Positions 11,762 through 20,364 of a stretch of 64,000 nucleotides of DNA are shown here, piece after piece. The notes beneath the pieces are model-generated. The model was not told the origin of the DNA and did not search any database. It saw only the letters and a program-made list of their open reading frames with translations. This DNA is from Axinella damicornis. Its lineage: Eukaryota; Porifera; Demospongiae; Axinellida; Axinellidae. Position 1 is the first letter of the stretch, and every line of letters starts with the position of its first letter. The stretch lies in contig OZ007505.1 in the NCBI GenBank assembly GCA_963931865.1, positions 434,001-498,000 of the forward strand, read 5' to 3'. The translations under genes were made by a program, and so were the position numbers.

Positions 11762-12489
11762 AACTATAACTTAGCCCGAAACAGCGACGAAGGTTGAGAA
11801 AGGTGTCATTCGGAAATTGTAAACATTATTCTGAAACAATTAAATCAGTTGATGAAAATTTGTGTGAGGGTGCCATATTCCCTAGGGAATATGACACCCC
11901 CTTGACAAGAGGGTGCCAACCAGTAAAGTTTAACAATAATTTCTTGCACTCATCACTAGCCTACTACTATACATCAATATGTCTACTTGACACCGACGAA
12001 AATTTTTGCATGGGGTGCCATATTCCCTAGGGAATAATGCGTGAGGGTGCCATATTCCCTGTTGCATGGGGGATGCCAAAATCCCTGAGGGGAGTACCGG
12101 TATCCCTAGGGAATTTGGCATGGGGGTGCCAGATTCCCTATGACACCGGAAATAGCGGCGCTTGCGCGAGCAGTGGATACCAGGCCGTCTTCTCTCCTCC
12201 CACGCGGCCTGGGAACGAGGCTAAGAAGGAAGGCATTACCGAGCATATGGCGGGCCTACAACAGGTAGCGAAGAACTGTAACTTTGGTAGCTACTTGGAC
12301 ACGGCCCTACGCGATCAACTGGTATGTGGCCTGAGGGATACCGTGATACAACGGGAACTGTTGTGCTTCCAAAACCTCACGCTGGGCAAGGCCTTGGAAC
12401 GTGCACGCGCAATGGAAGCGGTGGCAAAGGAGGCTAAGTGCTGATCCCCTCCTAGAAGATGCAGGGGATGGAAGTACACATCAAATCAG

Positions 12490-12971
12490 GAAGGATGACA
12501 GTTCAGGACCACCGAAATGCTATCGATGTGGGAGTGCTGGACACTTGGTGCCATGCAGGTTGCCCGCATAAGCTGAAACGTTGTAACACCTGTAAAAAGA
12601 TTGGCCATTTGGCTAGGGTATGCCGAAGCAAGCAGCCAAAGGAGATGAAGAGCCAGAGTACCAGGAAGAAGGATACAAAGAAGACGCACTTGCTAGAGGC
12701 TGATGATGGAAGCAGCAGCTTCAGCAGTGATGAGGATGAGCTCTTCAGCCAGGTCCACAAGGTGGGGCGTGCAAGCAACAAGTATCAAAAGCTGATCACC
12801 ACTCTGACCCTGGACGGTCAGGATGTGAAGTTTGAAGTAGATGCAGGAGCGGAGTTGTCCACCATCCCAGCACGAGTCCACAGATCAAAGCTGAACCATG
12901 TCAAACTGCAATCATCATCCGTAGTCCTGCGACAGTACGATGGCACAGTGTGCCTACAAAGGGAGAATTAG
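12490..12971 (+). pseudogene. zinc knuckles and retropepsin region of the Gypsy-like element
   Basis: A first CCHC knuckle reads CYRCGSAGHLVPC in one frame; after a frame change a second reads CNTCKKIGHLARVC. A Lys/Ser-rich linker follows, then a protease start with ITTLTLDGQDVKFEVDAGAE and STIPA. Retropepsins use D-T/S-G; here the triad is Asp-Ala-Gly, so the enzyme would be expected to be weak or dead. The frame ends at 12971, and protease continues in another frame (VVVENADRQLPLLG) with stops. Confidence 0.65.
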
Positions 12972-13199
12972 CAGTGGAAGTCACCTATGCCAAGCAAAGG
13001 GTCCGTGGAAGATTTGTTGTGGTGGAAAATGCTGACAGGCAATTGCCGCTGCTTGGGTGTGATTGGTTGTACAAACTGCGGTTGGATTGGCCAAGAGCAC
13101 ATAAGTAGGTCGGATTGGGCCTGTCAGTTGGTTCATCATGGCAATGAAGACCCAAGAGTGCACACTTTGCACACTGCAGCTTGTATCAATGAATGCCCA

Positions 13200-13769
13200 G
13201 AAGTGACAAAGGAGGGGCTTGGGAAGCTGAAAGGGATTCAGGCAGAAGTTGAGGTCAAAGGGGGGGCAAAGCCAGTGTTCTGCAAAAGCAGACCAGTAGC
13301 TACCATTTGCACTGCGAGAGAAGGTAGAAGAAGAACGGTGGAAACAAGTCGAAGAAGGAAAGCTGGAACCAGTGGATAGAAGTGATTGGGCAGCGCCAAT
13401 CATAGTTGTGAATAAGAAGTATGGCTCGAGGGATACGGATTTGTGCTGACTACAATAAATCCACATCTCCAGGATCCGGAGATATTCGCACTTCCCACTC
13501 CTGACAAAGTGTTCTCAACACTGGCTAATGGAGAATCATTCTCCAAGCTTAAAATTGATCTTAGCCAGGGCATACAAGCAGATGGAGGTAGCTGAGGGCA
13601 GCCAACAATTCCTCATGATTAACACCCACCTGGGGTTATTCCGATACAAACGATTACCCTTTGGGATCGCATCAGCCCCAGCAATGTGACCACAGCTGCT
13701 TGAGGAGTTACATGACGGTCATGTTGGAGTGTGCAGAATGAAAGCACTGGCGACAAGCTTTGTGTGGTG
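13200..13769 (+). pseudogene. fragmented reverse transcriptase and integrase zinc-binding region
   Basis: Across frames one reads EGKLEPVDRSDWAAPIIVV, then IRICADYNKS, FSKLKIDLSQ, AYKQMEVAEGSQQFLMIN and RYKRLPFGIASAPA, the N-terminal RT motifs of Gypsy elements. A deletion then joins directly to LLEELHDGHVGVCRMKALA, the His/Cys region of integrase, so the YxDD box and RNase H are missing. The region is cut at 13770 by the next inserted element. Confidence 0.65.
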
Positions 13770-14020
13770 GGATGCCGGAAAACCCGGAATGGTCAGGAAT
13801 GGAAGGGAACGGAACGGAACCAGAAGTAATTTTCACCGGAAGCATCTTTCCCACGTGCGCGCTTTTTCTCTTTAGGCGCCGGCGGCAGATGCGCGAGAGA
13901 GACGGCAGATGCGAGAGAGAGAGAGTCCAGGCTTGATCAATTTGCTCCCTCTGTCACCATCTCTCCAGGCTCGATCAATTTGCGCGCGCTCTCTCTAGCT
14001 AGCCGACGGATAAACCACGC

Positions 14021-14127
14021 ATGGAACCCGAAGTGATAGTCATCGACAGTTCTGATGGTGAGGATCTTCCGGATGGTCTTCTTTGCCGATCTCCTTTGGC
14101 AAAGTGTCCCCGAGGACATGACCCTAG
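14021..14127 (+). CDS. possible captured first exon with a SUMO-interaction-like motif
   Basis: ATG opens a 35-codon frame starting MEPEVIVIDSSDGEDLP and ending at a donor AG|GTATGA. The hydrophobic VIVID core followed by acidic and serine residues matches the general form of SUMO-interacting motifs (family knowledge); function here is inference. A CxxS/CPRGHDP tail follows. It lies inside the 1612-bp TIR element, so it could be a host exon captured by the transposon or the element's own gene. Downstream candidate coding at 14725-15061 (two alternative frames, ending at a donor CAG|GTATGT) could not be joined with confidence. Confidence 0.3.
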
Positions 14128-14167
14128 GTATGAACTTGTACTTACATCTGTCATATTCACTAGGCAG

Positions 14168-14393
14168 TAAGGTAAGTTCGGTCACGGTTTATTTCCGGTC
14201 ACTTAGTAGAGAAGGGCTTCTCTATTCTAAAAGCTACGTTTTCAGCCAAAACTATGGTGCTGTGCAGATAGAGGCAACACTCAGCTATAACATATCTGTC
14301 GGCAAAATCGAGACCTTGCGTCCTTTGCGCATATCTGCCTAAGTGACCGGAAATACCCGGTGACCGAAATTACCCGGACTTACCTTATATAGG
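14168..14393. repeat. 226-bp inverted-repeat MITE inside the 1612-bp element
   Basis: TAAGGTAAGTTCGGTCACGG ... TTTCCGGTCACTTA at the left recurs inverted at the right (TAAGTGACCGGAAATAC ... GGACTTACCTTA). It follows the splice donor of the possible exon, so it would sit in its first intron. Confidence 0.6.
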
Positions 14394-14523
14394 CTCGCCC
14401 CCCTGCTCTGCTTACAAGCTTGACATAAATGCAACGCTAAGTACAGATCCAGTAGCGATACAGACAGTACCTTTGCTCCCACGAAACTCCTCTACATGCT
14501 CTAGCAGCTGCCTGTACAAAGTG

Positions 14524-15297
14524 CTACAATAAGCCAGTTGCACGCAAGCGAAAGTATTCACGGAATGTATGACGTCACATCCGGTTGCTCTATTGCATGC
14601 ATGCAGTCAATGGCGAAATCGGTAGGTGGGCGTTTGAAATGTGCGCGGCGATAAACAAGAGACCTGGCCGGACGGTCAAGACGGTGAGCGAATCGGTTGA
14701 AGTACGAACGAGAACAAAGCGGTCTTGCTACGCCTACAGCCCCGGGCCCCCCTGCCTCCAGTGTTCAGGCTCTGTTCCTGCATAGACAGATTATTATACT
14801 TCGAAGGTATTAGCTATGGTTTCTGTGATGCTTACTGCCGCGGACATACCGGGAGCAGACCTGAGCGAGCTGTTGGTTCTCTTTTGGCATCGCTATCGGG
14901 AAAAGTGCCTGGAACAAGCTCGCGACTGCGATCTCAGCTGCCTGCTATCTATCCAAAACACGCTGAACCATCTCGGTCTCGTACCTGGATCGCTTGGAAA
15001 TCGGTGGAAGAAGGCGCTCGGATCCTGGCTTGGGTTGTTGCCACAACACGTTTCATACAGGTATGTCCAGCATACTGCGTTGTTCTCGTTCGTACTTCAA
15101 CCTATTCTCACTCTTTGCACACCGTCTTTACCGCCAGGTCCCCTTGTCAAACACCACAGTCACATGAACTGTGTAATCCGTATGGTTTTAGTCACGCGCA
15201 GGTTTCAAACCGCCCCCTGCCAAAAAAGAGCAACCGGATGTAACGTCACGTCAATCAAATTCCTTCGCTCTTGTGTGCAACTGGCTTATTGTTATTA
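14524..15297. repeat. 774-bp inverted-repeat unit inside the 1612-bp element
   Basis: AATAAGCCAGTTGCACGCAA near 14533 and ACATCCGGTTGCTCT near 14577 both recur inverted, in mirror order, between 15230 and 15297. The unit encloses the coding-like stretch 14640-15200, whose frames have no recognised domain. Confidence 0.5.
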
Positions 15298-15396
15298 GTT
15301 GGAAATTTCGTTTAGCGAAGTCGCAAAATTATATAATTACTTCCGGTTCCGTTCCATTCCGTTCTGGGTTTTCCGTCATCCTTTGTTGTGGTGGCC

Positions 15397-15436
15397 TAGC
15401 CTCGTTCCCAGGCTCCCGAGCCTGGGAACGAGGCTA
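15397..15436. mobile_element. 40-bp TAGCCTCG palindromic element with perfect 9-bp duplication
   Basis: TAGCCTCGTTCCCAGGCTC and GAGCCTGGGAACGAGGCTA meet with almost no loop. Flanks GTGGTGGCC at 15388-15396 and 15437-15445 are identical. Removal restores the integrase reading WWPGLD, which proves it is an insertion. Confidence 0.9.
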
Positions 15437-15485
15437 GTGGTGGCCAGGGTTGGACCGAGACATTGAAGCCATGGCAGCCCATATT

Positions 15486-15544
15486 TAGTCTCGCGGGCCA
15501 GCCTCTCGCCACACCCACTACGGGGAGTCTGGCCTGCGAGACTA
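15486..15544. mobile_element. 59-bp TAGTCTCG palindromic element with perfect 9-bp duplication
   Basis: TAGTCTCGCGGGCCAG and CTGGCCTGCGAGACTA are the termini; flanks GCCCATATT at 15477-15485 and 15545-15553 are identical. The inner part of the terminus differs from TAGCCTCGTTCCCAGG, so it defines a subfamily. Confidence 0.85.
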
Positions 15545-15553
15545 GCCCATATT

Positions 15554-15950
15554 TTGGTGCATGCAAGACAACGGCAGCCACACCAGCAAAGGCACCACGA
15601 CACCCCTGGCAGTACCCCAGTGCACTTTGGGACTGGGTGCATATTGACTATGGAGAGTGGGACAGCAAACACTTCCTAGTCGTAGTCGATGCATTCAGCA
15701 AGTGGCCAGAGGTGAGGCATGTGTCGTCAACGACTACTCAGCAAACCATTGAGGTTCTTAATGATGTATTTGCTACACATGGTTTCAGAGGTTGCTCATG
15801 TTGGACAACGGGCCGCAATTCACTCCCGAGGAATTCGGGTCATTCCTTCAGTCACACAACATTGTCCACCACAAGTCACCGCCCTTTCATCCTGCAACAA
15901 ATGGGCTGTGAAGCAATGGTTGAAGAAGTGAGGAAAGGGCACCAGCATTA
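15554..15950 (+). pseudogene. integrase core remnant of the Gypsy-like element
   Basis: The frame from about 15556 reads APRHPWQYPSALWDWVHIDY, then FLVVVDAFSKWPEV and TTTQQTIEVLNDVFATHGF. These are the first two conserved blocks of retroviral-type integrase with Asp in HIDY and VVVDAFSKWPEV. A frameshift follows at about 15790, after which LDNGPQFTPEEF-like coding is recognisable only in other frames. Confidence 0.7.
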
Positions 15951-16009
15951 ATCGTGCACTCTCAGATTTCTTGAGGACATACAGGAATGTCCACACAGCT
16001 CCACAAACA

Positions 16010-16370
16010 GGACACCAGCTGAAGTGATCTTCGGTCGCATTCCTCGGACACACCTCTCTATGGTAATCCCAAGCATGTCTGAGCATCTGAAGGGGGGATT
16101 ACAGCCACAGGAAGGAATTAAATCTCCACGGTACTTCACAGGAGGTGACACAGTGTGGGTGCGAGATCACCGGCCGACCACATCACAGAAATGGATTCAA
16201 GGGGTGGTGATTGGTGCTGTGAGCTATATTGTTGATCTGGGCGGGGACCAGCGAAAGGTACATGTTGACCACATGCTGCGGAGGGTACCACAGAGGGTTC
16301 CTGACAAGGATGTGCATTTCCCAAAGAGTCCAAATATTGAGCCATCACAACTTAGATCTAAGTTGTGATG
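16010..16370 (+). pseudogene. C-terminal integrase tail of the Gypsy-like element
   Basis: TPAEVIFGRIPRTHLSMV is followed by GGDTVWVRD, SYIVDLGGDQRKVHVDHM and LRRVPQ, the usual tail of Gypsy integrases that binds target DNA. It stops at 16368, inside the inverted triplication at 16308-16446. Confidence 0.7.
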
Positions 16371-16446
16371 GCTCAATATTTGGACTCTTTGGGAAATGCT
16401 AAGTTGTGATGGCTCAATATTTGGACTCTTTGGGAAATGCACATCC
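16308..16446. repeat. inverted plus direct triplication of a 55-bp segment
   Basis: A segment containing GCATTTCCCAAAGAGTCC and ATATTGAGCCATCACAACTT is present once, then inverted from an AGATCT centre near 16357, then again in the inverted orientation as a tandem copy, ending GCACATCC. The outer ends match, so nearly the whole stretch is palindromic. It looks like a template-switch or fold-back repair product; a sequencing chimera is the alternative. Confidence 0.8.
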
Positions 16447-16792
16447 TTGCAAGGGGCTCACTTTGTACCTGAAGAAGTAATTAAATCTTCCAGCACAGCA
16501 ATAGGAGTTGTTACCGCCACCTCAAGCAGGGACACAGACACCACCTCCAGCAGGGCCTCTGACACGGCCTCAAGTAGGCCCTCGGCCTCAAGACAATCCT
16601 CAGATTGTGGAAGGGCCATCGGTTCAGGAGTCACTAGCACCACATAACCAGGGGCAAGCAGAAGCGGCTGGCATGCAGTGTACAATCAAGCCAAAGTATT
16701 CGCAGATCAGCTCGCACGTCCAAGGCGCTTAGGAGACTTATTGAACATCTCTGACTGGAACCCCCTACTCTTTATCTCAGTGGGGAGGAGAC

Positions 16793-16858
16793 TGTAATAT
16801 ATTATCATTTGTGATTGTAATTGTGTGATCACGTGGGTACATGATTAACTGTACTAGC
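16793..16858 (+). repeat. start of the 3' LTR
   Basis: TGTAATATATTATCATTTG, then ATCACGTGGGTACATG and TTAACTGT, matches 7374-7442 in the same orientation and is preceded by a purine-rich tract. The LTR end could not be placed because the two copies diverge after this point. Confidence 0.55.
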
Positions 16859-18218
16859 TGTGAATGGCGGCACTATTTTGTGAGAATATTATAGGTAGTA
16901 CCGTATATCGGGAAATTTTCGTTGTTAAAATATTTTCGCGAATGCCACTAAACGCGAAAATGTATCAAGCGAAATAATTTACAAATACTGAGAAAAGCGG
17001 CTAAATTATGGTAACGAACACGTGTACATGCATGCATGCATTTACAATTCATGGCCCTGTAGCTGTTTCTCTGCTCAACGATGGACTTCCAGCCTGATTC
17101 AAGACGGAAATACCTTCTCAAAGTATCACTCAAGTGAATGGAGAGGTTCAAGATGCGGGAGCAGCACATTTAGCACACGGTGCAAAGGAGCGGACCAGAA
17201 TAGGCAAGTACTTACATTTGTCACGGCCATAGTGGGTCCACAGCAGCTTGGGTCAGCATGTTATAATTAGTGAAAGAATGGCAAGTACAGCAAGGTCAGA
17301 GTCATTTTTTTAAAATCGCTTCAATCACCGCGAAAATTTTTCAACATGAATAATTGTCACACGAAAGATTTTCAACACACATTAACTATACGGTATAAAT
17401 TATGGCAAAGAGCCCACGCAAAATCGCATCCGCGGTGAAATAATTGCCTGGTGCAATAATTATGTTAATGGGGCCCCACACTAGTGTGACTTCATTGCAT
17501 AGTGCGTGTGTATGTCTGCTTGGATCTTGCACTTACCTAAATCTTGGTGGCGACAGCAAAGACGGAGACAGCTATGGCCGTGGCCGGTGGCGCACCTGCT
17601 AGACTGCTTCAGCTAGCGCTAACCTGACTCACAATTGCTGTGATGTGCACGAGTGTTTAGTGTTATAATTGTGGCCTACTATGCTCATTGCCCAGTCACA
17701 TTCTGATGACAGTCATTTGAATGTAACTGCTCCTTGTAAGTCCTGCACACACATGCACTTCGCTCAGGCTCGCCCTCCAATGTCCTGCATTTGACTAGTA
17801 TCTTGTAGAATAGGCAAAAGCATGGTAGCCACACACTTACCAGCGTAGTGGAGAATAGCACACTGCAAGTTCTTGGGAGTGCTACCATATGCCGGATGTT
17901 TGTCCCAACTCTCTGAGAGTGCAGGTGTTGTCAATGTCACTAAACGCCAACTCCTTGCGACCGAGAAACTTCAGAGCACCGGGACTAGTGTGTTTGTCAA
18001 ATGCCCAAGATGCCCAAGATACAACTTCATACAAACCAGTTAGATCATGCCTGTTCCTTGGGTTTATTGGACTTGCCCGAGGTCTTATTGAGCATATTCC
18101 GATGCCTCAGTGGCATGGACTACATACTCCCTCTTATAATATGATACACATACCTTTGCTTTTGTAGCTGGGCAGACGTCCCATTAGCAGTGCCTGCAAA
18201 ATGTACAATATTGGAAAT
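16859..18218. other. unassigned DNA
   Basis: No gene or complete element recognised. Short open frames are present without splice or domain support. The 16900-17400 part repeats GCGAAAAT and TTTTTCAAC phrases in both orientations (for example 16925-16985 and 17320-17370), suggesting the ends of an old element. Confidence 0.35.
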
Positions 18219-18259
<41 letters not shown>

Positions 18260-18267
18260 GGGGGGGG
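18219..18267. repeat. poly-G tract of about 48 bases
   Basis: Forty uninterrupted G, one A, then eight G. Such tracts can form quadruplexes; length is unreliable in draft assemblies. Confidence 0.9.
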
Positions 18268-18350
18268 TTGAGTACATACGTAGTATAGGCCAGATCAGAC
18301 CCTTGAGGCCCGCAAGGCCAATTGCATAAGCTGTTATTACATTCATGGTA

Positions 18351-18480
18351 CAGTGGAACCTGTCTAATGGGGTCACCTGGGGGCCAAATTTGGCCTCATT
18401 AGACAGGTGGCTACAATACAGATGACCTCTCTAAAGCGGTCATGTGAAGTTTGACCTCATTACAAAGGTTCTTGTGATAT
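18351..18480 (+). mobile_element. end of a pogo/Tc1-like MITE
   Basis: Starts TACAGTGGAACCTGTCTAAT and continues with GACCTC...CATTAGACAGG phrases, the usual style of pogo/Tigger-type non-autonomous termini. A similar inverted end (GCAGGTTTCACTGT) lies at 23034-23047, so later insertions may have split one element across 4.7 kb; this is inference. Confidence 0.5.
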
Positions 18481-18563
18481 ATCTGAGCAACTTCAGTTCC
18501 ATGAAAAAGGACTGTATTGTAAAATAGCTACTTGATTGTTGATCATTTTTGTATGTTCAGTTT

Positions 18564-19290
18564 GGGCTGCTGTAAAACGCGGAATACGGAATAGCGGAAT
18601 AACGGAATAATGGAATAACTTTTTATTGACCGGAAATGAAATTTTCAAAATATGCTTTGTTCTTTGCCGACACGGCACGTGTACTAGTATCATGCATGCA
18701 TGATCGAGGGATCCGGGAGCTGCGCTGCGAGATCGAGCCACTGCTAGCTGTATCTGGACTTACAGAGGAGCTGCGAATACTGGGTAAGCCGTGAGATGGA
18801 GACTGCACTAAAAAAGTGACCTCCTAAAGCTCTCACTACCCATGGGCTGACGACGCAGTGACGAGGTTATTCGTCGCGTCTTGGCAGTAATTTGCTTCCA
18901 CAGCATGTGCGCCGATGTCGCGAGGACAGACAAAGATCCTTCGATCTATATTGAAAGCCTGGCTTTCCAGGATGGCAGAGTCAAACCTTTGTAGCATTGC
19001 ACATTATTACTTTGCTGAGCCTGCTCAGGCACGGCACTTCTCAAACCTCAACTTTTATAGGGCAACCATCTCGGCGTCTCCCACACGGCTTACACGGTAT
19101 TCGCAGCTCCTCTGTAAGTCCAGATACAGCTAGCAGTGGCTCGATCTCGCAGCGCAGCTCCCGGATCCCTCGATCATGCATGCACGATACTATAGTACAC
19201 GTGTCGTGTCGGCAAAGAACAAAGCATATTTTCAAAATTTCATTTCCGGTCAATATAAAGTTATTCCGCTATTCCGTATTCCAGCAGCCC
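18564..19290. mobile_element. 727-bp long-palindrome element with perfect 9-bp duplication
   Basis: About 225 bp from GGGCTGCTG...GGAATACGGAATAGCGG recur inverted at the right end (CCGCTATTCCGTATTCC...CAGCAGCCC). Flanks GTTCAGTTT at 18555-18563 and 19291-19299 are identical. The termini differ from the TAGYCTCG family but the duplication length is the same. No transposase inside. Confidence 0.85.
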
Positions 19291-19593
19291 GTTCAGTTTG
19301 GCACTTTCTATAATGTTAAACGCACGCGCACACATACGCAATCAAGAGTGCATAAGTAGATCGCCTGCCCGGAGTAAGAGCGTGTAACTTCAATCATAGA
19401 TAATAAACTAATTTATTATCTATGCTTCAATAATAGGCGCCCGTGGTGCAGGCAGTTGTACTAAAAATAGAACATCCGGTTGCACCTGAAGCCTAGCCGT
19501 ACAGCGGTAATTGTGAACGTGTTAGCGAAGTGCGAAGATCTAAGTGGCTAGCAATTTGGCTCCGGCTGAGCTTATTTGAACCTATAACCCACC

Positions 19594-19646
19594 ATGGCAA
19601 TCGTTGCTGATCATCAGATGTCGACGTCCTCCACCTCCAGCCTCAG
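19594..19646 (+). CDS. possible orphan first coding exon
   Basis: CCACCATGG is a strong animal start context. The frame MAIVADHQMSTSSTSSLR runs into a donor CAG|GTAAGC. No second exon could be found downstream, where palindromic elements and a LINE fill the next 3.5 kb, so this is either a disrupted gene or the start of one with a very long first intron. Confidence 0.25.
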
Positions 19647-19708
19647 GTAAGCACATCCACACAATTAATAACCGTTGTTGTGACTGTGTTCGAGTATAGA
19701 CTAGGTTA

Positions 19709-20167
19709 TAGCCTCGTACAGCCTAGTCTCGGTCCCAGACCCAACCAACCCCAGCACGGATCGCTTTTAGTATCGCGCGCGGGGAAGGAAGGCATCTGGG
19801 CACTTCACCATCTGTGGATGCTGGGATCTGCGAGCTGTGTCAGTGTTGGAGGCAGCAAAGGAGAGATTCTACCTTCTGACCGCGTGTTCAAGGCGTGCTT
19901 CCAGAGCATAGAGATGCTGTTGAACTTGGAGAGTAGCGCTGGCAGTATTTTAAACATGCTGAAATCCAGAAGTTTTGACAACACCTTGTTATTGCATGCT
20001 GGCGATTCTGTACTTCCGGCATCAATATTAGTATACGTCATGAAATTACTTGTTCTAAAGATACCTGTACCTACCAGACCGTATTTCCGCGCGTTATACT
20101 GTAAGCGATACACGCGCTGGATAAACGGTCTGGGAACGAGACTACGTACAGCCTGGGTACGAGGCTA
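19709..20167. mobile_element. 29-bp TAGCCTCG element, itself split by a second insertion
   Basis: TAGCCTCGTACAGCC (19709-19723) and TGGGTACGAGGCTA (20154-20167) are the two halves of one 29-bp palindrome, flanked by identical ACTAGGTTA at 19700-19708 and 20168-20176. The two halves are separated by the inner element and its duplicated target, which proves order of insertion. Confidence 0.85.
19724..20144. mobile_element. 421-bp TAGTCTCG element nested in a relative
   Basis: Starts TAGTCTCGGTCCCAGACC and ends GGTCTGGGAACGAGACTA. The 9-bp flanks CGTACAGCC at 19715-19723 and 20145-20153 are identical and lie inside the older 29-bp palindrome. Its subterminal sequence (CCCCAGC...GATCGCTT) is shared with the 1329-bp element at 39156-40484. 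Confidence 0.9.
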
Positions 20168-20364
20168 ACTAGGTTAGCCTTCAGCACAGCCGTAGAGCAG
20201 AGCGTTCTCTGGTAGCTGTCGCTGTCGCTTCCTGCAGTCACTTGGCTCAGAACTACACAGCTGTGCACAACAACACAGAATAATGACCACAGTGTCGCCG
20301 CTCTAGTCAATTATCACGTGGCGGAAAGAATCATTACAAGAGTGTTTAGACATGCTGTATATAG

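Larger units (their letters stand above)
11092..12150. repeat. inner inverted-repeat unit rich in CCCTAGGGAAT phrases
   Basis: The left end CCGGTGTCATGGGGAATTTG recurs inverted near 12123-12150 (CAGATTCCCTATGACACCGG). Both ends are followed inward by several copies of a GGGAATTTGGCACCCC-like phrase, direct on the left (11105-11240) and inverted on the right (11868-12130). These look like subterminal repeats of a separate non-autonomous element inside the 1.68-kb element. Confidence 0.6.
10543..12223. mobile_element. 1681-bp TAGCCTCG element with 9-bp duplication, inserted in gag
   Basis: About 70 bp at the left (TAGCCTCGTTCCCAGGCC, then CGTGGGAGGAGAGAAGACGG) recur inverted at the right end. 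Flanks AGAAGGAAG at 10534-10542 and 12224-12232 are identical, and removing the element plus one flank restores the Gag reading order. No transposase is recognised inside; the interior contains another inverted-repeat unit (11092-12150) and two hairpin units. Confidence 0.85.
10250..12440 (+). pseudogene. Gag-like region split by a 1.68-kb insertion
   Basis: The frame to 10542 ends with ERFKFFKRLQGEKE. The frame from 12233 resumes with GITEHMAGLQQVAKNCNFG and later LRDQLVCGL and a run of Leu/Ala before the zinc knuckles. This is the helical Gag pattern (RFxFxxRxQ ... LRDxLVCG) of retrotransposons whose product coats the RNA. The insertion at 10543-12223, with a perfect 9-bp duplication, explains the break exactly. 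The Gag N-terminus is missing. Confidence 0.65.
13770..15381. mobile_element. 1612-bp TIR element inserted in the integrase zinc region
   Basis: The left end GGATGCCGGAAAACCCGGAA and right end (read inverted) GGATGACGGAAAACCCAGAA begin imperfect inverted repeats of about 60 bp, both containing GGAACGGAACC and AGAAGTAATT-like phrases. Flanks TTTGTGTGGTG and TTTGTTGTGGTG are similar, and removing the element restores VWWPGLDRDIEAMAA of the integrase. No transposase is seen, but an ATG exon with a good splice donor (14021-14127) and two further inverted-repeat units lie inside. Confidence 0.7.
7374..16858 (+). mobile_element. remnant of a Gypsy-like LTR retrotransposon with nested insertions
   Basis: Direct repeats at 7374-7442 and 16793-16858 bracket, in order, a Gag-like region (10250-10542 continued at 12233-12440), CCHC knuckles and protease (12490-12971), RT pieces (13200-13700), integrase zinc-binding region (about 13700-13770), integrase core (15554-15930) and a C-terminal integrase tail (16010-16370). 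A purine run GTGGGGAGGAGAC immediately before TGTAATAT at 16793 looks like the polypurine tract next to the 3' LTR. Coding is destroyed by stops and frameshifts. Insertions nested in it are listed separately. Gypsy assignment rests on the gene order and the retropepsin and integrase motifs. Confidence 0.65.

Noticed and set aside
14816..15298. 160-codon frame as a transposase
   Set aside because: No catalytic motif or zinc finger seen; an overlapping frame is equally open and neither matches a known family.
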